Source: Solirubrobacter ginsenosidimutans (GTDB lineage: Bacteria; Actinomycetota; Thermoleophilia; Solirubrobacterales; Solirubrobacteraceae). Taken from it: a stretch of DNA of 64,000 bases. The notes below the pieces were generated by a model. That model was not told the origin of the DNA. It ran no database searches and saw nothing but the letters and a program-made list of their open reading frames with translations. Shown here piece by piece: positions 46,365 to 54,079 of the stretch. The position numbers and the translations under genes are program-made. Positions within the stretch are counted from its first letter, which is position 1. Every line of letters begins with the position of its first letter. The DNA is taken from positions 92,811 to 156,810 of the forward strand of contig NZ_JAPDOD010000021.1 in assembly GCF_027587205.1 (NCBI RefSeq). The letters run 5' to 3'.

Positions 46365-48656
46365 ATGACGGGTCGAGGAGTTGCCATCGTGATCGCCGCC
46401 GCGCTGGCGGCGCCCAGCACCGCCGCCGCGTATCCGGACTGGCGCGATCCCACGAGCGTCGGCGCCCCGCAGGAGGGCGTGCTCCGGTTCCCGCAAGCGC
46501 TCGCCTACGACGCCTCGGGCACGCCGGACCCGGACCCGAACGCGCCGGCGGGGCCGTACGTGTACGTCGCCGACCAGCACACGTTCTTCGTGCAGAAGTT
46601 CACCGTCGGTGGCGCGTTCGTCCGCCGCTTCGGCGGCTACGGCTCCGAGCCGGGGCGCTTCGGCACGACGTCCTCCAGCGCGAGCCCGACGACCGGGACA
46701 GTGGGTGGCATCGGCGGCGTCGCCGTCGACGCCCGCGGGCGGGTGTACGTGCTCGACTCGTTCAATTCGCGGGTGGAGCGCTTCAGCCCGGGCGGCGAGT
46801 TCCAGAGCCAGTTCGGCACGTTCGGCGCCGCGCCGGGCCAGATCAACGCCGGCATCAACGGCGGGCTGGCGCTGCTCGGCGACGACCTCTACCTCGGTGA
46901 CCAGGACAACGACCGGGTGCAGCGCTTCCATCTCGGCCCGGACGGGCGCCCTGACGCGCCGCCGGTCGTCTTCGGCTCCCAGGGGCGTGGGCCGGGACAG
47001 TTCGACATCGTCGCCGGGCTCGCGGTCGACCCGGCGCGCGACCACGCCGTGTTCGTCGCCGACGACCGCAACAACCGCATCCAGCGCTTCTCGGCCGGCG
47101 GCGCGTTCGAGGCGCTGACCGGCACGCTCGGCAGCGGACCGGGGCAGTTCTCCAACCCCTACGACGCGGGCGTCGACCTGGCCGGGCATCTGTTCGTGGC
47201 CGACAACCAGAACCATCGGGTCGTGCGGCTCGACGCCGGGAGCCTGGCCTTCGCGACGAGCTTCGGCGGCGCGGGGCTCGGGCCGGGCAAGCTCAACAAC
47301 GTGCGCGGGATCGCGGTCGCGCCCGGTGCCGACGCCTCCGGCGGCGTGTTCGCCACCAACACGTCGCTGAACCAGATCTCGGAGTTCGGCGTCGACGGCG
47401 CCTATGTGCGCAGCTGGGGCGGCGACGGCCGCGGCCCGGGAGCGTTCATGCAACCGCGCGACGTCGCGGTGGAGGCCAACGGTGACATCGTCGTCGCCGA
47501 CACCCGCGCCGATCGCGTGCAGGTCCTGCGCGCGAGCGGGGCGATGGAGACGTGGGCGCGGATCAGCACCGCGCTGGGCACGCCGACCAGCGGTGGCGGC
47601 AAGCGCGAGTTCCGTGATCCGACGGCGGTCGCCGTCGACCCGCGCAACGGCGACGTGTGGGTCGCCGAGGGCGGCGGCCATCGCGTGCAGAAGATCCCGC
47701 AGAGCGGCGACGTGGCCGGTGTGGTGACGTACGGCGGCCCGAACGCGTCGTCGGCGCTCGGCGGGTTCATGGAGCCGCTCGGGATCGCGGTCGCGGCGGA
47801 CGGGACGGTGTGGGTGGCCGACACGCGCAACGACCGGCTGCAGCGGCGCGATCCGGTGACCGGCGCGTGGACGGCATTCGGGGGCTTCGTGCACCCGACG
47901 GCGGTCGCCGCGCTCGGCGACGGCAGCATCGCGGCCGTTGAGCTCGGGGCGGAGCCCGACGACGCCACCGGGAAGGGACGGCTGACGCTGCTCGCGCCCG
48001 ACGGCACCCGCCGTGCGTCGTTCGACGGTCTCGACCGGCCCGAAGGCGTGGCGTCAGACGGGCGCGGCGGAGTCCTCGTCTCAGAGACGCAGCGTGACCG
48101 CGTCGTCACGTTCTCGCTGCTCGACGGGCAGCTGGTGCGCACCGGCGAGCTCGCCGCGCATTTCACGCGACCGATGGGCCTGGACGTTGACCCGGGCGGA
48201 CGGCTGCTCGTCACCGACACGTACGCCAACCGCCTCGTGCGCTTCCAGGCGCCGGCGGTCTCCGAGCCCGGCGGCACCGGCGGGTCGGTGGCCCCGGCGC
48301 TGACGCTGACGCTCGGCGCCGGCGGGCAGTTCCCCGCGTTCACGCCCGGCGTCGCGCGGACGTACACGACGACGCTCGCCGCGGACGTGCTCTCGACCGC
48401 GGGCGACGCCGCGCTCACCGTCACCGATCCGAGCCCGGTCGCTCCCGACCGGCTCGTCAACGGCGCCTACGCGCTGGCGCAGCCGCTGTTGGCGGCCGGC
48501 GCGCCGCTGCCGGCGACGGTGAAGACGTGGGCCGCGCCGGTCGCCCACGACCCCGTCGCGATCGGGCTGTCGCAGTCGATCGGCGCGACCGAGCCGCTGC
48601 GCACCGGGACCTACGCCAAGACGCTGACGTTCACGCTCGCGACGACGCAGCCATGA
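46365..48656 (+). CDS. Secreted NHL-repeat protein with recurring C-terminal domain
   Basis: A 763-residue secreted protein. The signal peptide (residues 1-22) is followed by about ten NHL-type beta-propeller repeats (for example VYVLDSFNSRVERFSPGGEF and VFVADDRNNRIQRFSAGG) up to about residue 630. The final 125 residues form the beta domain also seen in the genes at 27828 and 34179 (LTLTLGAGGQFPAFTPGVAR, ending TLTFTLATTQP). The start is ATG at 46365, leaderless. NHL propellers usually bind ligands or peptides; enzymatic activity is not evident. Confidence 0.85.
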   Translation: MTGRGVAIVIAAALAAPSTAAAYPDWRDPTSVGAPQEGVLRFPQALAYDASGTPDPDPNAPAGPYVYVADQHTFFVQKFTVGGAFVRRFGGYGSEPGRFGTTSSSASPTTGTVGGIGGVAVDARGRVYVLDSFNSRVERFSPGGEFQSQFGTFGAAPGQINAGINGGLALLGDDLYLGDQDNDRVQRFHLGPDGRPDAPPVVFGSQGRGPGQFDIVAGLAVDPARDHAVFVADDRNNRIQRFSAGGAFEALTGTLGSGPGQFSNPYDAGVDLAGHLFVADNQNHRVVRLDAGSLAFATSFGGAGLGPGKLNNVRGIAVAPGADASGGVFATNTSLNQISEFGVDGAYVRSWGGDGRGPGAFMQPRDVAVEANGDIVVADTRADRVQVLRASGAMETWARISTALGTPTSGGGKREFRDPTAVAVDPRNGDVWVAEGGGHRVQKIPQSGDVAGVVTYGGPNASSALGGFMEPLGIAVAADGTVWVADTRNDRLQRRDPVTGAWTAFGGFVHPTAVAALGDGSIAAVELGAEPDDATGKGRLTLLAPDGTRRASFDGLDRPEGVASDGRGGVLVSETQRDRVVTFSLLDGQLVRTGELAAHFTRPMGLDVDPGGRLLVTDTYANRLVRFQAPAVSEPGGTGGSVAPALTLTLGAGGQFPAFTPGVARTYTTTLAADVLSTAGDAALTVTDPSPVAPDRLVNGAYALAQPLLAAGAPLPATVKTWAAPVAHDPVAIGLSQSIGATEPLRTGTYAKTLTFTLATTQP

Positions 48657-48710
48657 GCACGGCCGGTCAGGCTCCCGACGTCGCGGGCTTTGACGGCCGG
48701 GCGAGCATGG

Positions 48711-50063
48711 ATGATCCGCCGGATGGTTCGGTTGACAGTGTCGCTCGCGGTCCTGATCGTGCTCGCGTTCGCCGCTCCGGCGCACGCCGAGACGCGGACG
48801 CTGACCCTCCGCTACGGCCCGGTCCACATGGGCGGCTACAACGTCGAGTTCCCCAAGGCGGCGGTCGACGCGCCGAAGCTCAACGGCTACGTGACCTACA
48901 TGACGGCGAGCCTCGTCGACCGGCGCGGGCGGCCGATCACGATCCGCGACGTGATGCTCCACCACCTCGTGTTCCATCACAGCGGTCCGCGGCCGGAGCT
49001 CGGGCCATGCACGAGCCGCAGCGGCGAGGCGATCTACGGCACGGGCGAGGAGAACCAGGACCTGCGCTTCCCGGGCGGTTACGGCTACCGGGTCCGCAAG
49101 GCCGACAAGTGGCGCATCACCGCGATGCTGATGAGCCACAGCGAGCGCTCGATCGACGCCTACATCCAGTACAAGGTCACGGTCGTGACGGGGCGGGCGA
49201 TGAAGAACGTCGAGCCGTTCTGGGTACGCGCCAACGGGTGCGGCCCCCAGGTGTCCTACGCGGTGCTCGGCGGCGGCGCGCCCGGGTCCACCTACGAGCG
49301 CTCCTACGACTGGAAGGTGCCGTTCGACGGCCGGATCGTCGCCTCCGGCGGCCACCTCCACGGCGGGGCGAAGGACATGTGGATGTCCCAGCCTGCATGC
49401 GGCAACCGCCGCATCCTCGACAACACCCCGCACTTCGGCACTCCCGACCACATCTACTACAAGGCCCGCCCGATTCTGCATGAGCCAGGCCCGTTCGACA
49501 CGCGCTACTTCATGTCACGCACCGGCATCCCGGTGCACAAGGGCGAGATCATCCGGCTGAACGCCGACTACGACAACAGCACGCCGCACCCGCGCGTGAT
49601 GGCGATCTCGCACGTCTACCTCACGCCGGACAGCTCGATCCCGAAGGGCTGCGCGCCGCTGCCGGCCGACGCGGTCGAGGTGACCAAGCCCGGGCCCTTC
49701 CGCGCCGACCCGCCGGCGGTCACGGTCCCGCTCAATCGCGTCACCCCGGACGGCCGCACCGCGACGTTCTCGCCCGACCCGGCCAGCGCGAAGCCGGTGA
49801 AGTCGGGCTCGACCGTCGACCTGCGCGACCTCAAGTTCACCCCCGGGCACATCTCACTGCCGGTGGGCGGATCGGTGACCTGGCGCTTCGCGGACGCGAT
49901 CCCGCACAACGTCCTCTTCGCCTCAGGCCCGCGACTCGTCGGCAGCCCGACGCTGAGCGACGGCAAGACCTACACCACGACCTTCACCACGCCGGGCCAC
50001 TACGAGCTCTTCTGCTACCTGCACCCGATGACGATGCACGAGGTCGTCGAGGTCACCGGCTGA
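48711..50063 (+). CDS. SURNod19-like protein with C-terminal cupredoxin domain
   Basis: A 450-residue secreted protein. After a signal peptide (MIRRMVRLTVSLAVLIVLAF), residues 35-330 match the stress up-regulated Nod19 family (PF07712), with metal-ligand-like MLHHLVFHHSG and ASGGHLHGGAKDM that recall copper monooxygenase sites. The C-terminal plastocyanin-like domain (about 360-450) has H399, C435 and H438, with M440 or M442, as type 1 copper ligands. ATG at 48711 or 48723 is possible. It may be an extracellular copper redox protein; this is inferred from the motifs. Confidence 0.78.
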   Translation: MIRRMVRLTVSLAVLIVLAFAAPAHAETRTLTLRYGPVHMGGYNVEFPKAAVDAPKLNGYVTYMTASLVDRRGRPITIRDVMLHHLVFHHSGPRPELGPCTSRSGEAIYGTGEENQDLRFPGGYGYRVRKADKWRITAMLMSHSERSIDAYIQYKVTVVTGRAMKNVEPFWVRANGCGPQVSYAVLGGGAPGSTYERSYDWKVPFDGRIVASGGHLHGGAKDMWMSQPACGNRRILDNTPHFGTPDHIYYKARPILHEPGPFDTRYFMSRTGIPVHKGEIIRLNADYDNSTPHPRVMAISHVYLTPDSSIPKGCAPLPADAVEVTKPGPFRADPPAVTVPLNRVTPDGRTATFSPDPASAKPVKSGSTVDLRDLKFTPGHISLPVGGSVTWRFADAIPHNVLFASGPRLVGSPTLSDGKTYTTTFTTPGHYELFCYLHPMTMHEVVEVTG

Positions 50064-50065
50064 AC

Positions 50066-50764
50066 TCAGCGCCGCCCTGATCGCTGTCCGGTGGCTTCCC
50101 GCAGCGCGGCGGCGGTCGCGCGAGTCTCGGCCACCAACGCCGCGAGGTCACTGTCTGCGGCCAGCGTCGCGTGCGCGGCGGCGGCCGACGCGGATTCGCG
50201 TTCCGCCGCCCGCGTCTGGGCCGCCACGAGCTGTTCCGCCGCTTGGGCGGTGTCCAGCGGGTCGAACGTCGTCTCCCCGACCGGCGACGCCGCGTAGCGA
50301 GGTCGTCCTGGAATCTCGGTCTCGTCCTCAGCGGGATGCTCGGAGATCGACAGCGGGCGAAAGCGCCACGTCACGAGATGGCCGTCGTCTTCCACGGTCA
50401 CGGCGAATTCGTCATGGGCGAGTTCCAGATCCTCGGATCCGGCCTGCGGACGACAGGCCCGGACCTCGCCGAGCTCGCTCGACCGGTCCCAGGAGCGCGT
50501 CATCCGCCAGCTTGTGCGCGCGATCGCCGCCAGCCACAGCAGGATGGCGATCGAGCCGAGGAACGCGCCGAGGCCGGCACCGATGCCGAGTTCCTCTACG
50601 CCGAGCGCTACGCCGGTCGCACCGGCGAGCCACAGGAGACCCGCGAGCGTCGTCGCGAGGCGGAGGTCTCGCTGATGGCGCCAGGTCGTCCCGAGCACGT
50701 GGCGATAGGGCTGCTCATAGGGGACCATCAGCTCGCGACGTCTGTGTGGGCGCTCGCCGGTCAT
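50066..50764 (-). CDS. Membrane protein with two helices and coiled tail
   Basis: A 232-residue protein. Two hydrophobic helices at about 35-80 (LATTLAGLLWLAGATGVALG and LGAFLGSIAILLWLAAIART) anchor it, and a long alanine/glutamate-rich C-terminal coiled coil follows. ATG at 50764 fits a leaderless start with TACTGT (50774-50779 on the complement); ATG at 50788 is also open. No family recognised. Confidence 0.65.
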   Translation of the reverse strand: MTGERPHRRRELMVPYEQPYRHVLGTTWRHQRDLRLATTLAGLLWLAGATGVALGVEELGIGAGLGAFLGSIAILLWLAAIARTSWRMTRSWDRSSELGEVRACRPQAGSEDLELAHDEFAVTVEDDGHLVTWRFRPLSISEHPAEDETEIPGRPRYAASPVGETTFDPLDTAQAAEQLVAAQTRAAERESASAAAAHATLAADSDLAALVAETRATAAALREATGQRSGRR

Positions 50765-50805
50765 CGCGCGATCACAGTACTCAAGCATTCCCGAGACTCA
50801 ACGCG

Positions 50806-50991
50806 ATGCGCTCGCCCGAGCGAGAGCGCCGCCGTACGGACTATCTCGCCGACGCCGACGACTGGGAGGCCGTCGGCCGCGTTCACGGCGAGGTGTTCGC
50901 GACCGTGCGCCCGGCGGCGACGATGCTCGTCGTCGGCCTGCTCGATCCCCGGAAGCGGGTGGAGATCGAGGCGGTCGCGCACGTCGCATGA
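50806..50991 (+). pseudogene. Truncated RidA-like (YjgF/YER057c/UK114) protein
   Basis: A 61-residue frame matching only the C-terminal half of RidA-type proteins: YLADADDWEAVGRVHGEVF, RPAATMLVVGLLDPRKRVEIE and a closing AVAHV. The N-terminal half of the family (about 60 residues) is absent; upstream sequence in this frame is antisense to the membrane protein. The ATG may be spurious. Best read as a gene remnant, though a very short protein cannot be excluded. Confidence 0.5.
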
Positions 50992-51010
50992 TCGTGCGAG
51001 AGTGGGCCGC

Positions 51011-52222
51011 GTGCGGGGACTCTCACGCGGGCTGCGGCGCTACGGCACGGTGTTGAGCCTTCCTGGTGCGCGCGGGCCCGTCGCCGCGTCGGTGCTGGGG
51101 TCGCTGCCGATCGGCATGTTCGGCCTCGCGATCCTGCTGCTCGGCCGCGAGGCGACCGGCTCCTTCGCGCAGGCGGGGCGGATCGCGGGCGCGTTCGGGC
51201 TCGCCAACGCGTTCGGCGCGGTCATCCAGGGCCGGCTGATGGACCGGGTGGGGCAGACGCGCGTGCTGCGGCCCGCCGCCGCGGTGCATCTCGTGGCGGT
51301 CGCCGCGCTCGTCGCGGTGGCCGAGAACCGTTCCTCGACCCCGCTGATGGCACTCGCCGCGGCCGCCGGCGGCTTCTCGCTGCCGCAGGTACCGGCGGCG
51401 ATGCGCTCGCTGTGGGGAGACCTGACGCAGACCGCGCCGCAGCGCCAGACCGCCTACGCGCTCGTGTCGATCGTCTTCGAGGTGTCGGTGATGACCGCGC
51501 CGGTGCTCGTCGCCGCGCTCACCGCGCTGGCGGGTCCGGGCGTCGCGGTGCTCGTCGCCGCGGCGCTGTGCAGCGCGGGCGGGTTCGCCTTCGCGGCGAC
51601 CGCCGGCTCCAAACGCTGGCGCGGCGAGCGCCATGACGTGAGCTGGCTCGGGCCGCTCGCCGCCGTCGGCATGCGGGCGCTGGTGGCGGTCCTGCTCGTC
51701 TTCGGCCTGGCGGTCGGCGTGGTGCAGGTCGCCGTGCCGGCGTTCGCCGACGAGCACGGGTCGGCGGCGACCGGCGGCCTGCTGCTCGCCGCGCTCTCGG
51801 TCGGCAACCTCACCGGCGGCCTGATCTACGGCGCCCGCACCTGGCCGGGCACGCCGGCGCGCCGGCTCGCGCTCCTGCTCGCCCTGCTCGGCGCCGGCTT
51901 CGCCCTGCTGGCGACCGCCGACGCGTCGCTCGTGCTCGCGGCGCAGCTCGCGCTCGCGGGCCTCGTCCTCGCGCCCGCGACCGTCGTCGGCTCCACGCTG
52001 CTCGACACCGTCGCCCCACCCGGCACCGCGACGGAGTCCTTCGCGGTGCTGGTGATGGGCATCGTCGCCGGGTCGGCCGCCGGCAACGCGCTGGGCGGCG
52101 CCCTCGTCGACGAGACGTCCTACGAGCTGGCGACGCTGACCGCGGGCGCCCTTGCCGCCGCCGGCGCGGTCGTCGCCTACGCGCGGCGGCGGAGCCTCAC
52201 GGTATCCGGAACCGGTCTGTAG
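51011..52222 (+). CDS. MFS transporter
   Basis: A 403-residue permease with about 12 helices. It shows the helix 2-3 loop RLMDRVGQTRVLRP, close to G-R-x-x-D-R-x-G of MFS proteins, and the C-terminal half repeats the six-helix pattern. The first half resembles the MFS protein cut at the window end (RLTGSYASAGLVTAFY versus REATGSFAQAGRIAGAFG), so the two may be related. Start GTG at 51011. It is convergent with the secreted-protein gene at 52300, with a hairpin between. Substrate unknown. Confidence 0.85.
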   Translation: MRGLSRGLRRYGTVLSLPGARGPVAASVLGSLPIGMFGLAILLLGREATGSFAQAGRIAGAFGLANAFGAVIQGRLMDRVGQTRVLRPAAAVHLVAVAALVAVAENRSSTPLMALAAAAGGFSLPQVPAAMRSLWGDLTQTAPQRQTAYALVSIVFEVSVMTAPVLVAALTALAGPGVAVLVAAALCSAGGFAFAATAGSKRWRGERHDVSWLGPLAAVGMRALVAVLLVFGLAVGVVQVAVPAFADEHGSAATGGLLLAALSVGNLTGGLIYGARTWPGTPARRLALLLALLGAGFALLATADASLVLAAQLALAGLVLAPATVVGSTLLDTVAPPGTATESFAVLVMGIVAGSAAGNALGGALVDETSYELATLTAGALAAAGAVVAYARRRSLTVSGTGL

Positions 52223-52252
52223 TGCTCCGCGAGAGCCGAGTTGTGACGAACC

Positions 52253-52284
52253 CGGCCGGCACGTGCCGGAGCGCGTGCCGGCCG
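52253..52284. terminator. Hairpin between MFS and secreted-protein genes
   Basis: An 11-bp perfect stem (52253-52263 and 52274-52284; GGCCGGCACG and its complement) with a 10-nt loop in the 77 bp between convergent genes; probably a bidirectional terminator. Confidence 0.55.
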
Positions 52285-52299
52285 CCGGTCACCGAACGG

Positions 52300-52806
52300 T
52301 CAGTCGGCGGAGAGCAGGTTGACGCCGAGCGTCGCCCCGCAGTTGGCGTCCGCGCCGCCGTGGCCGGCGATCATCCGCAGCGTCGTGCCCGCGGCGAGAT
52401 GGACGGTGTTCGAGCCCGCCATCGACGGGTTGCCCTCGAAGCCGATCGCGAGGTCGACCCGCCCGGCGGCCAGGTTGAACCCCTCGCGCACGAGCAGATG
52501 GGTGTTCGTCGCGCCGCCGTTGCAGTTGCCCGCGAGCGTGATCAGGTAGTTGCCGGTGGTCGGAACCCGCACGGAGGTGGAGCTCGTGACGGTCATCCCG
52601 TGGTTGGAGAGATCCGAGGAGTTCGCGCCGGAGATCGGCAGCGCGACGCCGCTGATCGCTGAGGTCGGCACGAACGCGACGCCGTGCGAGGTGAACGATG
52701 GCGGGCCTTGTGTCGCGGCGTAGGAGACGCCGGCGGTGGCGGCGAAGAGGGCCACGATCGCGACGAGCATGGCGGGGGTGGGGCGGCGTGCGAGACGCTT
52801 GAACAT
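52300..52806 (-). CDS. Small secreted or anchored protein
   Basis: A 168-residue protein that starts with MFKRLARRPTPAMLVAIVAL, an N-terminal helix common to many extracellular proteins of this class. The rest is beta-rich, with no obvious catalytic motif, two cysteines (NCNG and NCGA) and strands such as SSTSVRVPTTGNYLITLAG that suggest a C1q/TNF-like or BclA-like fold. ATG at 52806 has an AGGA site upstream. The longer frame upstream is antisense. Function unknown. Confidence 0.7.
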   Translation of the reverse strand: MFKRLARRPTPAMLVAIVALFAATAGVSYAATQGPPSFTSHGVAFVPTSAISGVALPISGANSSDLSNHGMTVTSSTSVRVPTTGNYLITLAGNCNGGATNTHLLVREGFNLAAGRVDLAIGFEGNPSMAGSNTVHLAAGTTLRMIAGHGGADANCGATLGVNLLSAD

Positions 52807-52913
52807 GGGGAAGTCCTGCTCCTGGTGGGTGGATGTTCGCCACCAGAGACGCCGCTCTCGCACCGGAATTCCGTACCGTTTAGGACTATGAGCGTGGCTC
52901 TCATAGAGCCGGG

Positions 52914-53954
52914 CTAAAGGATCTCCGCGACGTCGAAGCCCGCGGGGCGCTCGAGCTGCGCGAAGCCGCACGAGGCGGCGTCGCGGTCCGGGCGCCAGCG
53001 CAGGAACGTCGCGGGGTGGCGGAAGAAGCCGCCGTCCATGTGGTCGTAGCGGACCTCGATCACCCGCTCCGGCGACAGCGGGACGAACTGCTGCTCGCGC
53101 GCCGGGTTCCAGCGGTTGCCGTCGCGCTCGTTGCCCAGCCCGCGCCGCCAGGGATGGTCGGCGGGGTCGATCTCCAGAGGGCGCAGCTCGGTCAGCAGCT
53201 CGCGGCGCCGGGCCATCCGGAAGGAGGCGGTCGCGCCGATCGGGAGCAGACCACCGAACGACGCCGCCCATTTCGGGCCTTCGCCGTCGTCGTAGAGGCC
53301 GAGCAGGAGCGAGCCGATGGCGTCCGGCTCAGTCTTGTGGAGGCGGTAGCCGCAGACGATGCAGTCGACCGTGCGCTGGTGCTTGACCTTGAACATCGTG
53401 CGCACGTTCTGGCGGTAGGGGTGCTCGCCGTCCTTGGCGATGATGCCGTCCAGGCCGGCGCCCTCGAAGCGCTCGAACCACTCGCGCGCGAGCGTCTCGT
53501 CGCGGGTGATCGGGGTGAGGTGCAGCGGGTCGCGCGCACCGGCGAACGTCGTCTCCAGCGCCGCGCGACGCTCGCGAAACGGGGCGGGCAGCAGGTCCTC
53601 GTCGCCTCGCCGCAGCAGGTCGAAGGCGATGAAGCTCGCGGGCGTCTCGAGCGCGAGCCGGTCGACGCGGCTGGCCGCGGGATGCACCCGCTGCTGGAGG
53701 GCGAAGAAGTCCAGTCGCCGCGTCGCCGGGTCGATCACGACGATCTCGCCGTCGACGACGCAGCGCGGCGGGAGGAACGCCTTCAACGCCGCGGTCAGGT
53801 CCGGGAAGTAGCGCGCCATCGGCTTGCCGTTGCGGCTGTGGATCTCCAGCGCGTCGCCGTCGCGCTCGACGATCGCGCGAAAGCCGTCCCACTTGGGCTC
53901 GTAGAACAGCCCGGGCGGGATGTCGGCGACGAGCTTGGCGAGCATCGGGCGCAT
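52914..53954 (-). CDS. ATP-dependent DNA ligase (LigC-like)
   Basis: A 346-residue ligase. Motif I EPKWDGFRA gives adenylated lysine K21, and the remaining nucleotidyltransferase motifs include GEIVVID, FIAFDLL, DGIIAKD and FKVKHQR. An OB-fold follows to the C-terminus. It is the free-standing type C ligase of actinobacteria, which can act in DNA end joining or base repair. ATG at 53954 or 53945. Its start faces the phytase/GDPD gene, whose PHO-box-like repeats begin 26 bp away. Confidence 0.92.
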   Translation of the reverse strand: MRPMLAKLVADIPPGLFYEPKWDGFRAIVERDGDALEIHSRNGKPMARYFPDLTAALKAFLPPRCVVDGEIVVIDPATRRLDFFALQQRVHPAASRVDRLALETPASFIAFDLLRRGDEDLLPAPFRERRAALETTFAGARDPLHLTPITRDETLAREWFERFEGAGLDGIIAKDGEHPYRQNVRTMFKVKHQRTVDCIVCGYRLHKTEPDAIGSLLLGLYDDGEGPKWAASFGGLLPIGATASFRMARRRELLTELRPLEIDPADHPWRRGLGNERDGNRWNPAREQQFVPLSPERVIEVRYDHMDGGFFRHPATFLRWRPDRDAASCGFAQLERPAGFDVAEIL

Positions 53955-53979
53955 CGCCGCTGACCGTAGCGAGGCCGCC

Positions 53980-54012
53980 GCTCAACCCGCGCTCACCGTC
54001 GGTTCACCGTCA
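53980..54012. promoter_or_regulatory. PHO-box-like tandem repeats
   Basis: Three adjacent 11-bp units (53980-53990, 53991-54001, 54002-54012) each begin G(C/T)TCA(A/C)C. Units 2 and 3 carry the same TCACCGTC core. This is the layout of PhoP-binding direct repeats in Streptomyces (GTTCACC in 11-bp steps). They lie 68 bp before the TTG start of the phytase/GDPD gene. Confidence 0.6.
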
Positions 54013-54079
54013 ACCGGACCTTTACGAGAACGGCCGGCACGAGGGAGATAACTGCCGTTCCCCTACAAGGAGGCTCTCC

